NCBI GenBank assembly: GCA_026399755.1 | Contig: JAPLQI010000115.1 | Location: 1-40,814, forward strand | Source: Pseudomonadota bacterium | GTDB taxonomy: Bacteria > Pseudomonadota > Gammaproteobacteria > Burkholderiales > Chitinibacteraceae | DNA: 40,814 nt | Reading direction: 5' to 3' | Part shown: one piece after another, positions 23,691 to 33,103 of the stretch | Position numbering within the stretch: position 1 is the stretch's first letter | Layout: every line of letters begins with the position of its first letter | Translations under genes and position numbers: made by a program | The notes under the pieces: generated by a model | Databases searched by the model: none | What the model saw: only the letters and a program-made list of their open reading frames with translations | What the model was told of the DNA's origin: nothing

Positions 23691-24712
23691 GAAATAGTAC
23701 GAGCATTGCGCACAGCCGCTAGGCTGGCTCCTAATTCAGGGACTTTAATCGATAGTTCTTGAGCGGCTAGTTGCTTGAGCGTGTTGATAGAGGTGGCCGT
23801 TTGTGGAGCGCTCTGATCAAAGTATTGCTCTAAATAACGCTGGGCAGCGGCTAGATCACTGCGATAGCTGGTTTCATCTTTGATAAGCAAAGTGGTGCGT
23901 GCATCGAGCAATCTGAGCTTGATGTTTTCTCTTAAAAAGAAGCTTTGTTCAGGCGAAAGCAACATGGCTTCTGGCTTATCCATGCGGCGAATTTGGATCA
24001 GTTGTTTGAGCTGATTCCATAGGTCTTCAGTAAAACGGCCTGCGGCAGTCGTCGTTTGTGATGGCTTAGCTTTAGCGGCATCTTGACGATGGCCATCAAT
24101 GGCAAGGGGCAAGTCGCTGATGCCTGCAATCAGGCTATCGAGCTTGGCGCTAATGCCAATGATGTCGACATAGGGCATGGCTTTGAGCGTATCAATATCA
24201 CGGGTAATACTTTGGCGCAGGCTAATTAATTCAGGGCGATTGAGTTGGGCTAATTTTTGATCAATAGTGTTGAGCGCAATCAGTGCGCCATTAATATTGC
24301 CGCCCAATTGCAGTTGCTGGCTGGCAAAGCCGAGGATTTGCTCAATTTCTGCCAGCGAGCGCTGGGTTTCATTATTGGTTAGCGCATCGTACATATTGCT
24401 TAAAGCTTGCTGCTGGCTGAAGGATTCTGCTTGCTTGGCTTCGAGCAAAGCCAGTTTGCCGACAAATTGCTGCTGTAGTTGGCTGGTATTGGCCTGCTGC
24501 TGCTTGAGTTCTAAGCCATTATTTTTGTGATTAGCTAATTGCTGGCTGACTTCAAGCTTGAGCTGCTCCATTGCTTGTTGCTGGTAAAGATAGACGCCTG
24601 CAGCCGCCAGCAAAGCGGCAACGCTGAGCAAGATGGCTGGCGAGGGTGCAAAACGGCGTTGCGGTGCTTTTAGCATGGCTTCGAGCGAATCTTGAGAAGT
24701 ATCCTGAGTCAT
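23672..24712 (-). CDS. hemX: HemX-like membrane protein
   Basis: A 346-residue HemX family protein. The family is sometimes named uroporphyrinogen-III C-methyltransferase, but it lacks a methyltransferase domain and its function is unclear. A short cytoplasmic N-terminus is followed by one membrane helix (ILLSVAALLAAAGVYLY, about residues 28-44). A Gln-rich coiled coil comes next (QQQAMEQLKLEVSQQLANH onwards to about 110), then a helical periplasmic domain with DLWNQLKQLIQIRR and FFLRENIKLRLLDARTTLL. A gap of 173 bases separates it from hemD, with no clear terminator, so hemX may have its own promoter or share the hemCD transcript. Confidence 0.92.
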   Translation of the reverse strand: MTQDTSQDSLEAMLKAPQRRFAPSPAILLSVAALLAAAGVYLYQQQAMEQLKLEVSQQLANHKNNGLELKQQQANTSQLQQQFVGKLALLEAKQAESFSQQQALSNMYDALTNNETQRSLAEIEQILGFASQQLQLGGNINGALIALNTIDQKLAQLNRPELISLRQSITRDIDTLKAMPYVDIIGISAKLDSLIAGISDLPLAIDGHRQDAAKAKPSQTTTAAGRFTEDLWNQLKQLIQIRRMDKPEAMLLSPEQSFFLRENIKLRLLDARTTLLIKDETSYRSDLAAAQRYLEQYFDQSAPQTATSINTLKQLAAQELSIKVPELGASLAAVRNARTISERTKS

Positions 24713-24885
24713 CTTTGTTTGTTTCCTAGCAGTCTTTCGGGCTTGTAGAGAGAGGGGAAATCCGATTGATATAATGGGTTTTTTAAGGCGGATCTCACCT
24801 TATTTAACGAGGCCGCTTGAGTAAAACGCGACGATGAAAGCCCAATGTGATTTTCCCTTGGTAGATCCCTTAGGGAGCAAGGCGG

Positions 24886-25641
24886 CTAATGGGACTGGGT
24901 AAAATACCGATCGATACCCTGTAATAAGCCACTATCCCCCGCGTCCGTTAGTTCTATTTTTTTTGCACCCAAAGCGAGCAAAGTCTCTGCAATACGTGGG
25001 TGAGGCACGAAATATAAGCATGATTGTAGCTGTTGAAGCTTCAGCGCTCCAGCGAGCTGAAATAAGTGTTGCGCAGCCTCGGAGCTAGATATGACGATGC
25101 CATCGCAGCCAGCAGTTAATTCGGCATTTAAATGGGCTAGATCGAAGCGTGGAGGCTGTCTTTGGTAGGCGCAAAGCAGGGTAAGTAGTGCGCCACGCTC
25201 TTGTAATGCCTTTGGTAATAAGTCACGTCCGCCATTGCCGCGAAACAATACGATTTTTTTGCCTTGCAAAGCCTGCATTGCAGGCTCGGCCAGCAAGCCT
25301 TCGCTATCAAATTGTGAGGCGGGGCTGATGACTAATTGCACCCCTAGCTCCCTTGCTCGCCGCTCGCTGCCCGGCCCGACCACGGCCACGGCTAAGCTTG
25401 CTGGCCACGGCTGAGTGAGCCGCTCAAACACCGCATCGAGCGCAGATGGGCTAATAAATACCGCTAAATCAAATTGCTCAAGCGTCGCCAAGGCCGCCAA
25501 GAGTGGAGCGGGGTCGTCTGGGGGGGCAATTTCTAGCAAGGGCAAGGCCACTGCCTCTGCGCCAGCGGCTTGCAGCAGGCCGATTAAGCCCGCTGCTTGC
25601 TGGCTGGGCCGAGTGACCCATAGACGCTGGCCGTTAAGCAT
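24886..25641 (-). CDS. hemD: Uroporphyrinogen-III synthase
   Basis: A 251-residue HemD, which cyclises hydroxymethylbilane with D-ring inversion to uroporphyrinogen III. The start [19 protein letters not shown] at 25,641 is preferred, because it overlaps the hemC stop as TAATG. The longer frame to 25,701 lies in hemC. The two-domain architecture shows as VTRP...LLEIAPPDD, FISPSALDAVF, VAVVGPGSERRARELG, LFRGNGGRDLLP and a final SSSEAAQHLF segment. Sequence conservation in this family is low, but position after hemC settles the call. Confidence 0.95.
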   Translation of the reverse strand: MLNGQRLWVTRPSQQAAGLIGLLQAAGAEAVALPLLEIAPPDDPAPLLAALATLEQFDLAVFISPSALDAVFERLTQPWPASLAVAVVGPGSERRARELGVQLVISPASQFDSEGLLAEPAMQALQGKKIVLFRGNGGRDLLPKALQERGALLTLLCAYQRQPPRFDLAHLNAELTAGCDGIVISSSEAAQHLFQLAGALKLQQLQSCLYFVPHPRIAETLLALGAKKIELTDAGDSGLLQGIDRYFTQSH

Positions 25642-26603
25642 TATTCTGCAGCAGCTGCGGCGGCGATATTTTTCAAAATATCGGTCGCGCCTTCGGTGCA
25701 CAGCAGTTCGGCGACTTGTAAACCTAGGCCGTTGGCAGCGGCCAGTGAGCCATTGCCTTCGGCATAAATAATATCGCTACCATCTGGGTTGGCAATAAAG
25801 GAGCGTAGGCGTAAGAAGCCATCGTCTTCCTCGGCAAATGCGCCTAATGGAATCTGGCAAGAGCCGCCTAAGCGCCTCGATAAAGCACGCTCTGCCGTCA
25901 CACAGGCAGCGGTGCCGGGGTGATTTAGTGGTGCGAGTAGTTCGATTAAATCAGTGCGATCACTGCGAATTTCGATGCCTAAAGCGCCTTGCCCAGGGGA
26001 GGGGAGGCTGTCGTTTGGGGAAATAGCGCTTTTAATTCGGCTGGCTAAGCCAAGGCGAATCAAACCAGCGGCAGCCAAAATAATCGCATCGTATTCACCG
26101 GCATCGAGCTTGCCGAGGCGTGTGCCGACATTGCCGCGCAAAGGCTTGATAACTAAATGCGGGAAACGCGCACGCAATTGCGATTCGCGGCGCAAGCTGG
26201 ATGTGCCGACAACGCAGCCAGCCGTGAGTTGATCAAGGGAATCGTATTGATTAGAGACAAAAGCATCGCGCGGGTCTTCTCGCTCGCCAATGGCGGCCAG
26301 CGTAAATCCTTCTGGCAAGACCATAGGTACGTCTTTCATTGAATGCACCGCGATATCAGCACGGCCTTCTTCAATGGCGGTTTCTAGCTCTTTTACAAAC
26401 AAGCCCTTGCCGCCAATTTTATTCAAGGTCACGTCTAAAATTCGATCGCCCTGCGTGGTCATGCCGAGTAATTCAACCTGCAAGGCCGGATAAAGCGCCT
26501 CAAGCCTCGCCTTAATAAAGTTGGCCTGCCAGAGCGCAAGCGGGCTTTCGCGGGTGGCGATAACAAGGCGAGAAGGTAGAGTCACTTGCGTATCCTTTAG
26601 CAT
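25641..26603 (-). CDS. hemC: Porphobilinogen deaminase (hydroxymethylbilane synthase)
   Basis: A 320-residue HemC, joining four porphobilinogens into hydroxymethylbilane. Visible motifs are [25 protein letters not shown] (catalytic Asp region), [13 protein letters not shown], and [10 protein letters not shown], whose Cys249 carries the dipyrromethane cofactor. The ATG at 26,603 is chosen; an in-frame TTG at 26,615 would add 4 residues, and neither has a strong ribosome-binding site. The C-terminal residues are an alanine run. hemD follows with a one-base overlap. Confidence 0.97.
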   Translation of the reverse strand: MLKDTQVTLPSRLVIATRESPLALWQANFIKARLEALYPALQVELLGMTTQGDRILDVTLNKIGGKGLFVKELETAIEEGRADIAVHSMKDVPMVLPEGFTLAAIGEREDPRDAFVSNQYDSLDQLTAGCVVGTSSLRRESQLRARFPHLVIKPLRGNVGTRLGKLDAGEYDAIILAAAGLIRLGLASRIKSAISPNDSLPSPGQGALGIEIRSDRTDLIELLAPLNHPGTAACVTAERALSRRLGGSCQIPLGAFAEEDDGFLRLRSFIANPDGSDIIYAEGNGSLAAANGLGLQVAELLCTEGATDILKNIAAAAAAE

Positions 26604-26652
26604 GAGTGCATTCAAGGGCGCATTCTACCATTAGGCGGCGGTCAGGTTTGCT

Positions 26653-28608
26653 TCAGTGTTTGCGTGGTTCGAAGACCGATAGCGGGGGCTGTAACTCGAT
26701 TTCTAATTCGACTAAATCAATTTCTTCGAATGGTTCTTCGTCTTCGCTGATAGAGGAGGCTTCAATAGTCTCTTCGTCTTTGTTGCGGGATGAGGCTTCT
26801 AATGGCTCTTCGTCTTCGCTGGGGGTGGAGACTTCTATGGTTTCTACTTCTTCATCGCTGAGGGGGACGTCATCGGGATTGCTCTGCAAGGCAAGATCCA
26901 AAGGGCTATTTTCATCTTCAGCGGGAGCAAAATCGAGGGGAGGGAGGTCGAGTGAGATCACTTGCGGTACGGATGATTTTTTTTCTGGAATCGTTTCGTT
27001 GTCGGCATCGCTTGGCGTGGATAAAAAATCCATCAACATGGCGTCTTGCTCACGCAGTGGTTCGGGCTCAGTGTGTACTTCTACAGGCGCTGCAATAGGG
27101 CTAGGTGGGGTGAAATCGTGCTCAATGACGATGCCTTTGGCGATCTCTTCGACGTCTGCTGGGATCGTGGCTAGCGTGGTGCTTTCTACTTCCTCATTAT
27201 GTGCACTATAGAGTGGATTTTCTGGATCAAGGCGATAGCCAATATTGCGCACCAAAGCCCAATCGTCCGCATCGCCGTCTAGATCGTGGAAGCGTCTTGC
27301 AAGTTGAGCATATTCGGTCTTCATGCCTTGTTGGCGTAAAACGCGGAATAGCAGTAACCATGGCTCATTATCGGCTTCGTTTTCTTCGATGGTGTGATAG
27401 AGCAATTCGATCGCTTGATCTGTTTCGCCTTGGGCCACTAGCAGCTGTGCTCTTTCTAGCGTGGCGCTGCCATCTTCTTCTTGAACTTCGATGCCGCCAT
27501 AAAATAATTGGCTATGCCTAAATAGCGAGTGCTCGTCCTGCGCATCAGTTTGTTTATTGGGTTTGTGCAGGGGGCGCGACAGCTGGGAAATGGCGCTTTC
27601 TACATCGGCATCCCAAGTATTTTGGTTTTGCCTACGACGTAGCCATAAGCCGACACCTGCTCCGGCGGCTAATAAGGCGATCACAGCGGCCATCCACCAG
27701 CTACTCTTGGACTGATCCTCGGCTTGATGTCGTTGAATGGCGGCGGCGGTTGGCGTGGGTGCGCTGCTTGGTATTGGCGGCTCGGTGTTGCTGATTTTCA
27801 AGGATGCAGCTGGAGCAGTTGTGCTGGCGCTAAGCTTGCCTGCGCTTAGCATTTGTAAATGTTGCATAGATTGTTGCAGGCGAGTCATTTCTGATTGCAG
27901 CTGTTCTTGCAAGCTCTGCATCATGGCGATTTTAGTTTTTAGCTCTTCTGGGCTGAGTACCGCAGGTGCTTGATTTTTAATGTTTAATTCGCTTTCAATT
28001 CTCAGTTGCCCACCACTTGCCGGTAGCGCGAGGATTTCTGCGGGCGGAGTGGCTATTGCGGCGGTGTTTTTTGGCTCGCTATATAGAGGGGGGGGCGTTT
28101 GAATTTTGGGCTTGCTGATATTCGCAGTGCGCTGAGCGTGACTACGTACTGCTGTGGTGCTTGGCTTCTTCGTTATTGGCTGTGTCTCTTCTGCCACGCT
28201 GGGCGGATTAAGCGGAGCAGGATCTAAAAACACGGTGTAGCTGCGTTGAAGATGCTGCCCTTTACACTCCATTTTAATGCTGAAGCTGGCCATAGGCTCA
28301 TAAACTACATCAGCAGATTGAATCAAAATCTGCCCACCCCGCTCTTTGCTTTGCAGGCGTAACGAAGCTTGGCCTAGGCCTGGCAGATCATTATTTGGGG
28401 CGATGATACTGAGTTTGCTGCAATCCTCGGCTAAGCCATCTTCTGGGGATAGCTGGTAGCTCACGCTACCCCGAAAGCGTTGCCCAACCGCAGAATTGAT
28501 GGTCAGCTCCCCCAGCGTGAGGGCGGCAGCTGGCTCGCTCAATACCAGAGCAATGCACAGCAGCTGCCAACTAAAACGCAGCCTGATGGGGGGAGTATTT
28601 ATCATCAT
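26653..28608 (-). CDS. fimV: FimV-like peptidoglycan/pole-associated membrane protein
   Basis: A 651-residue protein with the FimV N-terminal domain. A signal peptide ends near PAAA, followed by LTLGELTINSAVGQRFRGSV, the family hallmark. FimV proteins organise type IV pili, polar localisation and cAMP signalling. Next come a proline/alanine linker, a coiled coil (MQSLQEQLQSEMTRLQQSM), one membrane helix around residues 300-325 (MAAVIALLAAGAGVGLWL), then a cytoplasmic TPR-like stretch (AQLLVAQGETDQAIELLYH) and a long acidic tail with repeated SEDEEP-type blocks. It is shorter than classical FimV (about 900), I see no clear LysM, and the usual C-terminal FimV domain appears missing, so the function may be reduced. 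It lies between polA and hemC. Confidence 0.82.
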   Translation of the reverse strand: MMINTPPIRLRFSWQLLCIALVLSEPAAALTLGELTINSAVGQRFRGSVSYQLSPEDGLAEDCSKLSIIAPNNDLPGLGQASLRLQSKERGGQILIQSADVVYEPMASFSIKMECKGQHLQRSYTVFLDPAPLNPPSVAEETQPITKKPSTTAVRSHAQRTANISKPKIQTPPPLYSEPKNTAAIATPPAEILALPASGGQLRIESELNIKNQAPAVLSPEELKTKIAMMQSLQEQLQSEMTRLQQSMQHLQMLSAGKLSASTTAPAASLKISNTEPPIPSSAPTPTAAAIQRHQAEDQSKSSWWMAAVIALLAAGAGVGLWLRRRQNQNTWDADVESAISQLSRPLHKPNKQTDAQDEHSLFRHSQLFYGGIEVQEEDGSATLERAQLLVAQGETDQAIELLYHTIEENEADNEPWLLLFRVLRQQGMKTEYAQLARRFHDLDGDADDWALVRNIGYRLDPENPLYSAHNEEVESTTLATIPADVEEIAKGIVIEHDFTPPSPIAAPVEVHTEPEPLREQDAMLMDFLSTPSDADNETIPEKKSSVPQVISLDLPPLDFAPAEDENSPLDLALQSNPDDVPLSDEEVETIEVSTPSEDEEPLEASSRNKDEETIEASSISEDEEPFEEIDLVELEIELQPPLSVFEPRKH

Positions 28609-28704
28609 TAATAAGGTGAGCCGTTTAATGCCAAGTAGATGTAATTTAAAGCTTTAGTTGGACTGTAGACTATTTACTCAGGGCTGACAAAGAGAGTGTC
28701 AGTT

Positions 28705-31500
28705 TTAGTGAGCTTCCTCCCAATTCAGGCCAACACCGACTTCTGCCAATAAAGGGACAGTTAGCTCGGCAGCTTGCGCCATTCTGATCGGCAATTGCAC
28801 CCGCATTAGTTCGACCTCTGCATCGGGTACTTCCAGCACCAATTCATCATGCACCTGCATAATTAATCGGCTTTGCAGGCCTTCCGCTTTAATCCAATCG
28901 GCTACATTAATCATAGCCAATTTAATTAAATCAGCGGCGGTGCCTTGCATGGGCGCATTAATCGCGGCGCGTTCGGCCCCAGCGCGGCGGGCGGCGTTGG
29001 CAGATTTGATCTCCGGCAACCACAGGCGGCGGCCAAAGACTGTTTCTACATAGCCGTGTTCTTTGGCGCTGGCGCGGATGTTTTCCATATATTTAGCCAC
29101 GCCTTGAAAACGCGCAAAGTAGCGGTCGATAAAGTTTTTGGCGGCGTCGCGCGGTATTTCTAGTTGGGCAGCAAGGCCAAATACGCCCATGCCGTAAATC
29201 AGGCCAAAGTTAATGCTTTTGGCGTAGCGGCGCTGCTCGCTGCTGACTTGATCGAGTGCTACAGCAAAGACTTCGGCGGCGGTGGTGCGGTGGATATCCT
29301 CACCTGAATTGAACGCGGCGATCATGTCCTTGTCACCTGATAGATGCGCCATGATGCGCAGCTCGATTTGCGAGTAATCGGCCGACATAATTTGCCAGCC
29401 ATTGGGCGCAATAAAGGCTTCACGAATCTTGCGGCCTTCCATGCTTTTTACTGGGATATTTTGCAGATTAGGCTCGCTAGAGCTTAAGCGGCCCGTGATG
29501 GCGACAGTTTGGTTGTAGCTGGTATGCACACGGCCAGTGCGTGGGTTAACCATCAGCGGCAGCTTGTCGGTGTAAGTCGATTTCAGCTTAGACAGCGAGC
29601 GATGTTCGAGCAGCACTTTAGGCAGCGGAAAGTCTTTTGCCAGCTCTTGCAGCACTTCTTCATCGGTAGACGGCGCGCCCTTAGGGGTTTTCTTGATCAC
29701 AGGCAGCTTGAGCTGCTCAAAGAAAATTTCGCCAATTTGCTTGGGGCTAGCTAAGTTAAACGGCTGCCCTGCCAAAGCATAAGCACTTTGCTCGAGTTCC
29801 AGTAAGCGTAGGCCAATTTCATGGCTTTGCTTATTGAGCTTGTGGCTATCGAGCAGCACGCCGGTGCGCTCCATTTCAAACAAGATGCTGCGCGATGGCA
29901 TTTCGATTTCGCGGTAAACATGCGCCAGCCCACCCGTCAGGCGCGGCAACATGGCGTGGGCCAGCTGCAAGGTGATGTCAGCATCTTCGGCGGCGTAAAC
30001 GCTGGCAATTTCTACCGCTACTTCATCAAAGCCAATTTGCTTGGCCCCTTTGCCGCAGAGTTCTTCAAATTTAATGGTGGCAACGCCGAGTTCTCTCTCG
30101 GCTTGCGCATCCATACTGTGTTTTTCGTGGCTGGCTAGGACGTAGGACATCAAGAGGGTGTCGTCTTCGACACCGGCTAATGCAATGCCGTGATTGGCAA
30201 AAATATGTTGATCAAATTTTAAATTTTGGCCGAGCTTTTTATGGCTGGCCGATTCTAGCCAAGGCTTGAGCTTGGCGAGTGTGGCATCCAGCGGCAACTG
30301 CTCTACGGCATCTGGCCCGCGGTGGGCGAGCGGCAAGTAGGCAGCGAGGCCTTCGCTTATGCAAAACGACATGCCGACAATTTGCGAATTTAAAGCGTCC
30401 AGACCGGTGGTTTCGGTATCGAGCGATACAACTGGAGCAGCCATCAGTTGAGTTAGCCAGCTATCAAGCTCGGCATCGGTCAGGATGGTTTGGTAGTTGC
30501 GCTCTACAGGTGGACGTGGTGTTTCGACAACTTCGAAAACTGGGGCGCTACTTTTCGTTTCTTCTTTGATAACAGCGCTGTTGCTTGCTACCAAGCTAAA
30601 CAAATCGTCGCTGGCAGGGGCTGGAATGGAAGCCGCAGCAGCCTTGCTTTCTGCTTCGCGGATCCAGCTGCGGAAATTTGCGCTGCGAAAAATTCCTAGC
30701 AGCGTGTCCCAGTCTTCTGTTTGCGGCACCAAATCGGCAAATTGCTGTGGCAGCTCGCTGCTTAAATCTAAATCACATTTAATGGTGACCAGCTGCTTGG
30801 CCATCGGCAGCCATTCAAGTGTATTGCGTAAATTCTCACCCACGACGCCTTTGATGGCATCTGCATTGGCCATCACGGCATCGAGTGTTTGGTATTCGTC
30901 TAGCCATTTTTTAGCTGTTTTTGGGCCGCATTTTGGTACGCCTGGGACGTTATCGACGGTATCGCCAATCAGCGCGAGGTAATCGACAATTTGCTCAGGG
31001 CGTACGCCAAATTTGTTGATCACGCCTTCGATATCGAGCACTTCTTCAGTCATCGAGTTTTCGATACGCACATATTGATTAACCAGCTGCGCCATATCTT
31101 TGTCGCCAGTCGACATAATGGTAGTAATACCGTGTTCTGTTCCCCAGCTTGCAAGTGTTCCAATCACATCGTCAGCTTCTACGCCATCGACCATCAGAAT
31201 TTTGATGCCGAAAGCTTTCACTGCGGCATGAATCGGCGCAATTTGCACGCGCAATTCATCGGGCATCGATGGGCGCTGAGCCTTGTATTCGCTGTATAAA
31301 TCGTCGCGAAAAGTTTTGCCCTTGGCATCAAATACACAGGCGATATAATCGGCAGGTGTTTGCTGGCGCAGCTTTTTCAGCATATTAACAAAGCCGTACA
31401 GCGCATTAGTTGGAGTGCCGTCCGGTGCCGCTAAATCGCGGATCGCATGGAAGGCTCGGTAGAGGTAGGAAGAGCCGTCAATTAAAAGCAGGGTCGCCAT
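28705..31500 (-). CDS. polA: DNA polymerase I
   Basis: A complete 931-residue Pol I for Okazaki-fragment processing and repair. The 5'-3' exonuclease domain spans about residues 1-290 (LIDGSSYLYRAFHA, GVEADDVIGTLA, GDTVDNVPGVPKCGPKTA). The 3'-5' proofreading domain spans about 330-515, with the DxE pair Asp361/Glu363 intact in SLDTETTG. The polymerase domain has metal ligands Asp708 (DYSQIELRIM) and Asp885 (MQVHDELVLE). Their 177-residue spacing equals that of E. coli Asp705 and Asp882. It is transcribed divergently from the DUF2782-thrB group. Confidence 0.98.
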   Translation of the reverse strand: MATLLLIDGSSYLYRAFHAIRDLAAPDGTPTNALYGFVNMLKKLRQQTPADYIACVFDAKGKTFRDDLYSEYKAQRPSMPDELRVQIAPIHAAVKAFGIKILMVDGVEADDVIGTLASWGTEHGITTIMSTGDKDMAQLVNQYVRIENSMTEEVLDIEGVINKFGVRPEQIVDYLALIGDTVDNVPGVPKCGPKTAKKWLDEYQTLDAVMANADAIKGVVGENLRNTLEWLPMAKQLVTIKCDLDLSSELPQQFADLVPQTEDWDTLLGIFRSANFRSWIREAESKAAAASIPAPASDDLFSLVASNSAVIKEETKSSAPVFEVVETPRPPVERNYQTILTDAELDSWLTQLMAAPVVSLDTETTGLDALNSQIVGMSFCISEGLAAYLPLAHRGPDAVEQLPLDATLAKLKPWLESASHKKLGQNLKFDQHIFANHGIALAGVEDDTLLMSYVLASHEKHSMDAQAERELGVATIKFEELCGKGAKQIGFDEVAVEIASVYAAEDADITLQLAHAMLPRLTGGLAHVYREIEMPSRSILFEMERTGVLLDSHKLNKQSHEIGLRLLELEQSAYALAGQPFNLASPKQIGEIFFEQLKLPVIKKTPKGAPSTDEEVLQELAKDFPLPKVLLEHRSLSKLKSTYTDKLPLMVNPRTGRVHTSYNQTVAITGRLSSSEPNLQNIPVKSMEGRKIREAFIAPNGWQIMSADYSQIELRIMAHLSGDKDMIAAFNSGEDIHRTTAAEVFAVALDQVSSEQRRYAKSINFGLIYGMGVFGLAAQLEIPRDAAKNFIDRYFARFQGVAKYMENIRASAKEHGYVETVFGRRLWLPEIKSANAARRAGAERAAINAPMQGTAADLIKLAMINVADWIKAEGLQSRLIMQVHDELVLEVPDAEVELMRVQLPIRMAQAAELTVPLLAEVGVGLNWEEAH

Positions 31501-31837
31501 GCGATGAAACTCTCTATACTTGATGTAAGAAAAACAGCCGCTGTGGCTGATGATTAAGCTAGAAGTGCTCGGTTTTGATTTGCTAAAATATGTATGAATC
31601 CAGCGTATTATAAGGCTTAAGCCATTGAATCGCTGTTTTTATCTGTCAGTTTAAGCATGGCACTGCTGACATTTATTTCATGATCGCTCTGATGTACGTG
31701 TCAAGATTTTGGTGGATTCTGTAGGGGCATTGTCGCGATAAACGCCCCTTTGTGACCATTTCTACAAATCATGGCCAGTTAAATAATAAGCAATCAGACT
31801 GGGCCTGTGGACTGAGCAGGCCTAAAAAGGAAATCAA
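31501..31837. other. Divergent intergenic region polA / DUF2782
   Basis: 337 bases expected to hold two divergent promoters. It contains a small inverted repeat CAGCC-GCTGT-GGCTG near 31,531 in the polA leader, and a larger one AGGGGC...GCCCCT at about 31,723-31,749 with TGTCGCGATAAA in its loop. I could not pick a convincing -35/-10 pair on either strand, and no gene is visible. Confidence 0.4.
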
Positions 31838-32155
31838 ATGCGCCCTATTTTACTTAGCCTCTTATTGAGTAGCACTGTGTTTGCAGCTGCGCCTAGCGAT
31901 GCCCCCCCACCCTTGCCTGCGACCGAAAGCGAAGCAAAAGTGCTTGAAACACCGGAAATCCGTGTTATCGAAAAAGCCGACGCAACGATTGCTGAGTACC
32001 GCCTCAGGGGTAAGCTTTATATGGTGAAAGTAACTCCCAAAGTGGGCCTCCCTTATTTTCTGATTGATAAGGAAGGGCAGGGGCGTTTTGATCGCAGTGA
32101 TGATTTGGGTGGCAGTAATTTATCTGTGCCACGTTGGGTTATTTTTGAATTTTGA
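31838..32155 (+). CDS. DUF2782 family periplasmic protein
   Basis: A 105-residue protein starting with a Sec signal peptide (MRPILLSLLLSSTVFAAA), then a proline-rich linker and the DUF2782 core: EIRVIEKADATIAEYRLRGKLYMVKVTPKVG, read here in two parts around residue 60, followed by PYFLIDKEG. A final PRWVIFEF motif ends the protein. Function unknown. The family recurs between polA and thrB in proteobacteria. The ATG follows AAAGGA by 6 bases, and thrB starts 9 bases after the stop, so they form an operon. Confidence 0.88.
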   Translation: MRPILLSLLLSSTVFAAAPSDAPPPLPATESEAKVLETPEIRVIEKADATIAEYRLRGKLYMVKVTPKVGLPYFLIDKEGQGRFDRSDDLGGSNLSVPRWVIFEF

Positions 32156-32164
32156 GTTGAATCT

Positions 32165-33103
32165 ATGTCAGTTTTTACGACCGTGACTGCGGAAGACCTC
32201 GGTCCCTTCCTGAAGCGTTACTCCATTGGCAGCTTGCTAGAGCTTAAAGGCATTGCCGCAGGCATTACCAATACCAATTATTTTGTAACGACTACGCACG
32301 GTCGCTATGTGCTGACATTGTTTGAAAGCTTGGCTGCCGATGAGCTGCCTTTTTACGTTGATTTGATGGCCCATTTGGCTGACCACGGCATTGCTGTAGC
32401 AGCACCCATTGCAAATTTAGCGGATCAATACGTTGATGATCTCAATGGCCGCCCTACCTTGCTGGTGCAATGTGTGCCAGGCACTGTGGTGGATGAGCCG
32501 AGTGCGGCTCAGTGCTTTGAAGTCGGGGAGATGCTGGCACAAATGCATCTGGCTGCACGTAGTTATCGTGGGGAAATGAAAAATCCGCGTGGTGCAGATT
32601 GGTGGAATACAACTGCGCCGCAGTTATTTGATTTGATGAGTGCCGCTGATGCTGAGCAGCTGCGAGGCGAGCTGGCTTTGCAAGCCGAGCAGAATTTTGC
32701 TGATTTGCCCAAAGGCGTGATTCATGCGGATTTATTCCGCGATAACGTCTTATTAAATGGCGACCATGTTGGCGGCTTTATTGATTTTTATTACGCCTGT
32801 AATGATGCGCTTTTATACGACTTAGCAATTACCTTGAATGACTGGTGTGTGTGCGAGTCGGGCGATATCGATGCTGAGCGAGCCAAGGCTTTGTTACTGG
32901 GCTATCAAGGCGTTCGTGCTTTACAAAGCGACGAGATTACGGCTTGGCCGCTGGTATTACGTGCCGCTGCGCTGCGTTTTTGGGTATCACGTCTGCACGA
33001 TTTTTATACACCGGCTGCCGGTGAAATGACGTTTGCAAAAGACCCTGCGCATTTTCAGCGGGTCATTAGTGCTCATGCAGAGCGGCAGGATTTCTGGCTG
33101 TGA
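32165..33103 (+). CDS. thrB: Homoserine kinase (ThrB, choline-kinase-like type)
   Basis: A 312-residue homoserine kinase of the APH/choline-kinase-like class (not the GHMP class of E. coli ThrB). It phosphorylates homoserine on the threonine pathway. The N-terminus SVFTTVTAEDLGPFL and the GIAAGITNTNYFV loop are typical. The catalytic block is VIHADLFRDNVLL with Asp189, then GGFIDFYYACNDALLYDLA with the metal-binding Asp. No thrC or hom is adjacent. The next gene begins inside its stop (GTGA). Confidence 0.95.
   Translation: MSVFTTVTAEDLGPFLKRYSIGSLLELKGIAAGITNTNYFVTTTHGRYVLTLFESLAADELPFYVDLMAHLADHGIAVAAPIANLADQYVDDLNGRPTLLVQCVPGTVVDEPSAAQCFEVGEMLAQMHLAARSYRGEMKNPRGADWWNTTAPQLFDLMSAADAEQLRGELALQAEQNFADLPKGVIHADLFRDNVLLNGDHVGGFIDFYYACNDALLYDLAITLNDWCVCESGDIDAERAKALLLGYQGVRALQSDEITAWPLVLRAAALRFWVSRLHDFYTPAAGEMTFAKDPAHFQRVISAHAERQDFWL

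Noticed and set aside
24713-24885. TATAAT on the plus strand between hemD and hemX
   Set aside because: No plus-strand gene follows and no -35 is correctly spaced, so it is probably chance.
26606-27211. 201-codon Ser-rich plus-strand ORF
   Set aside because: It is a low-complexity shadow antisense to the acidic repeat tail of the fimV-like gene.
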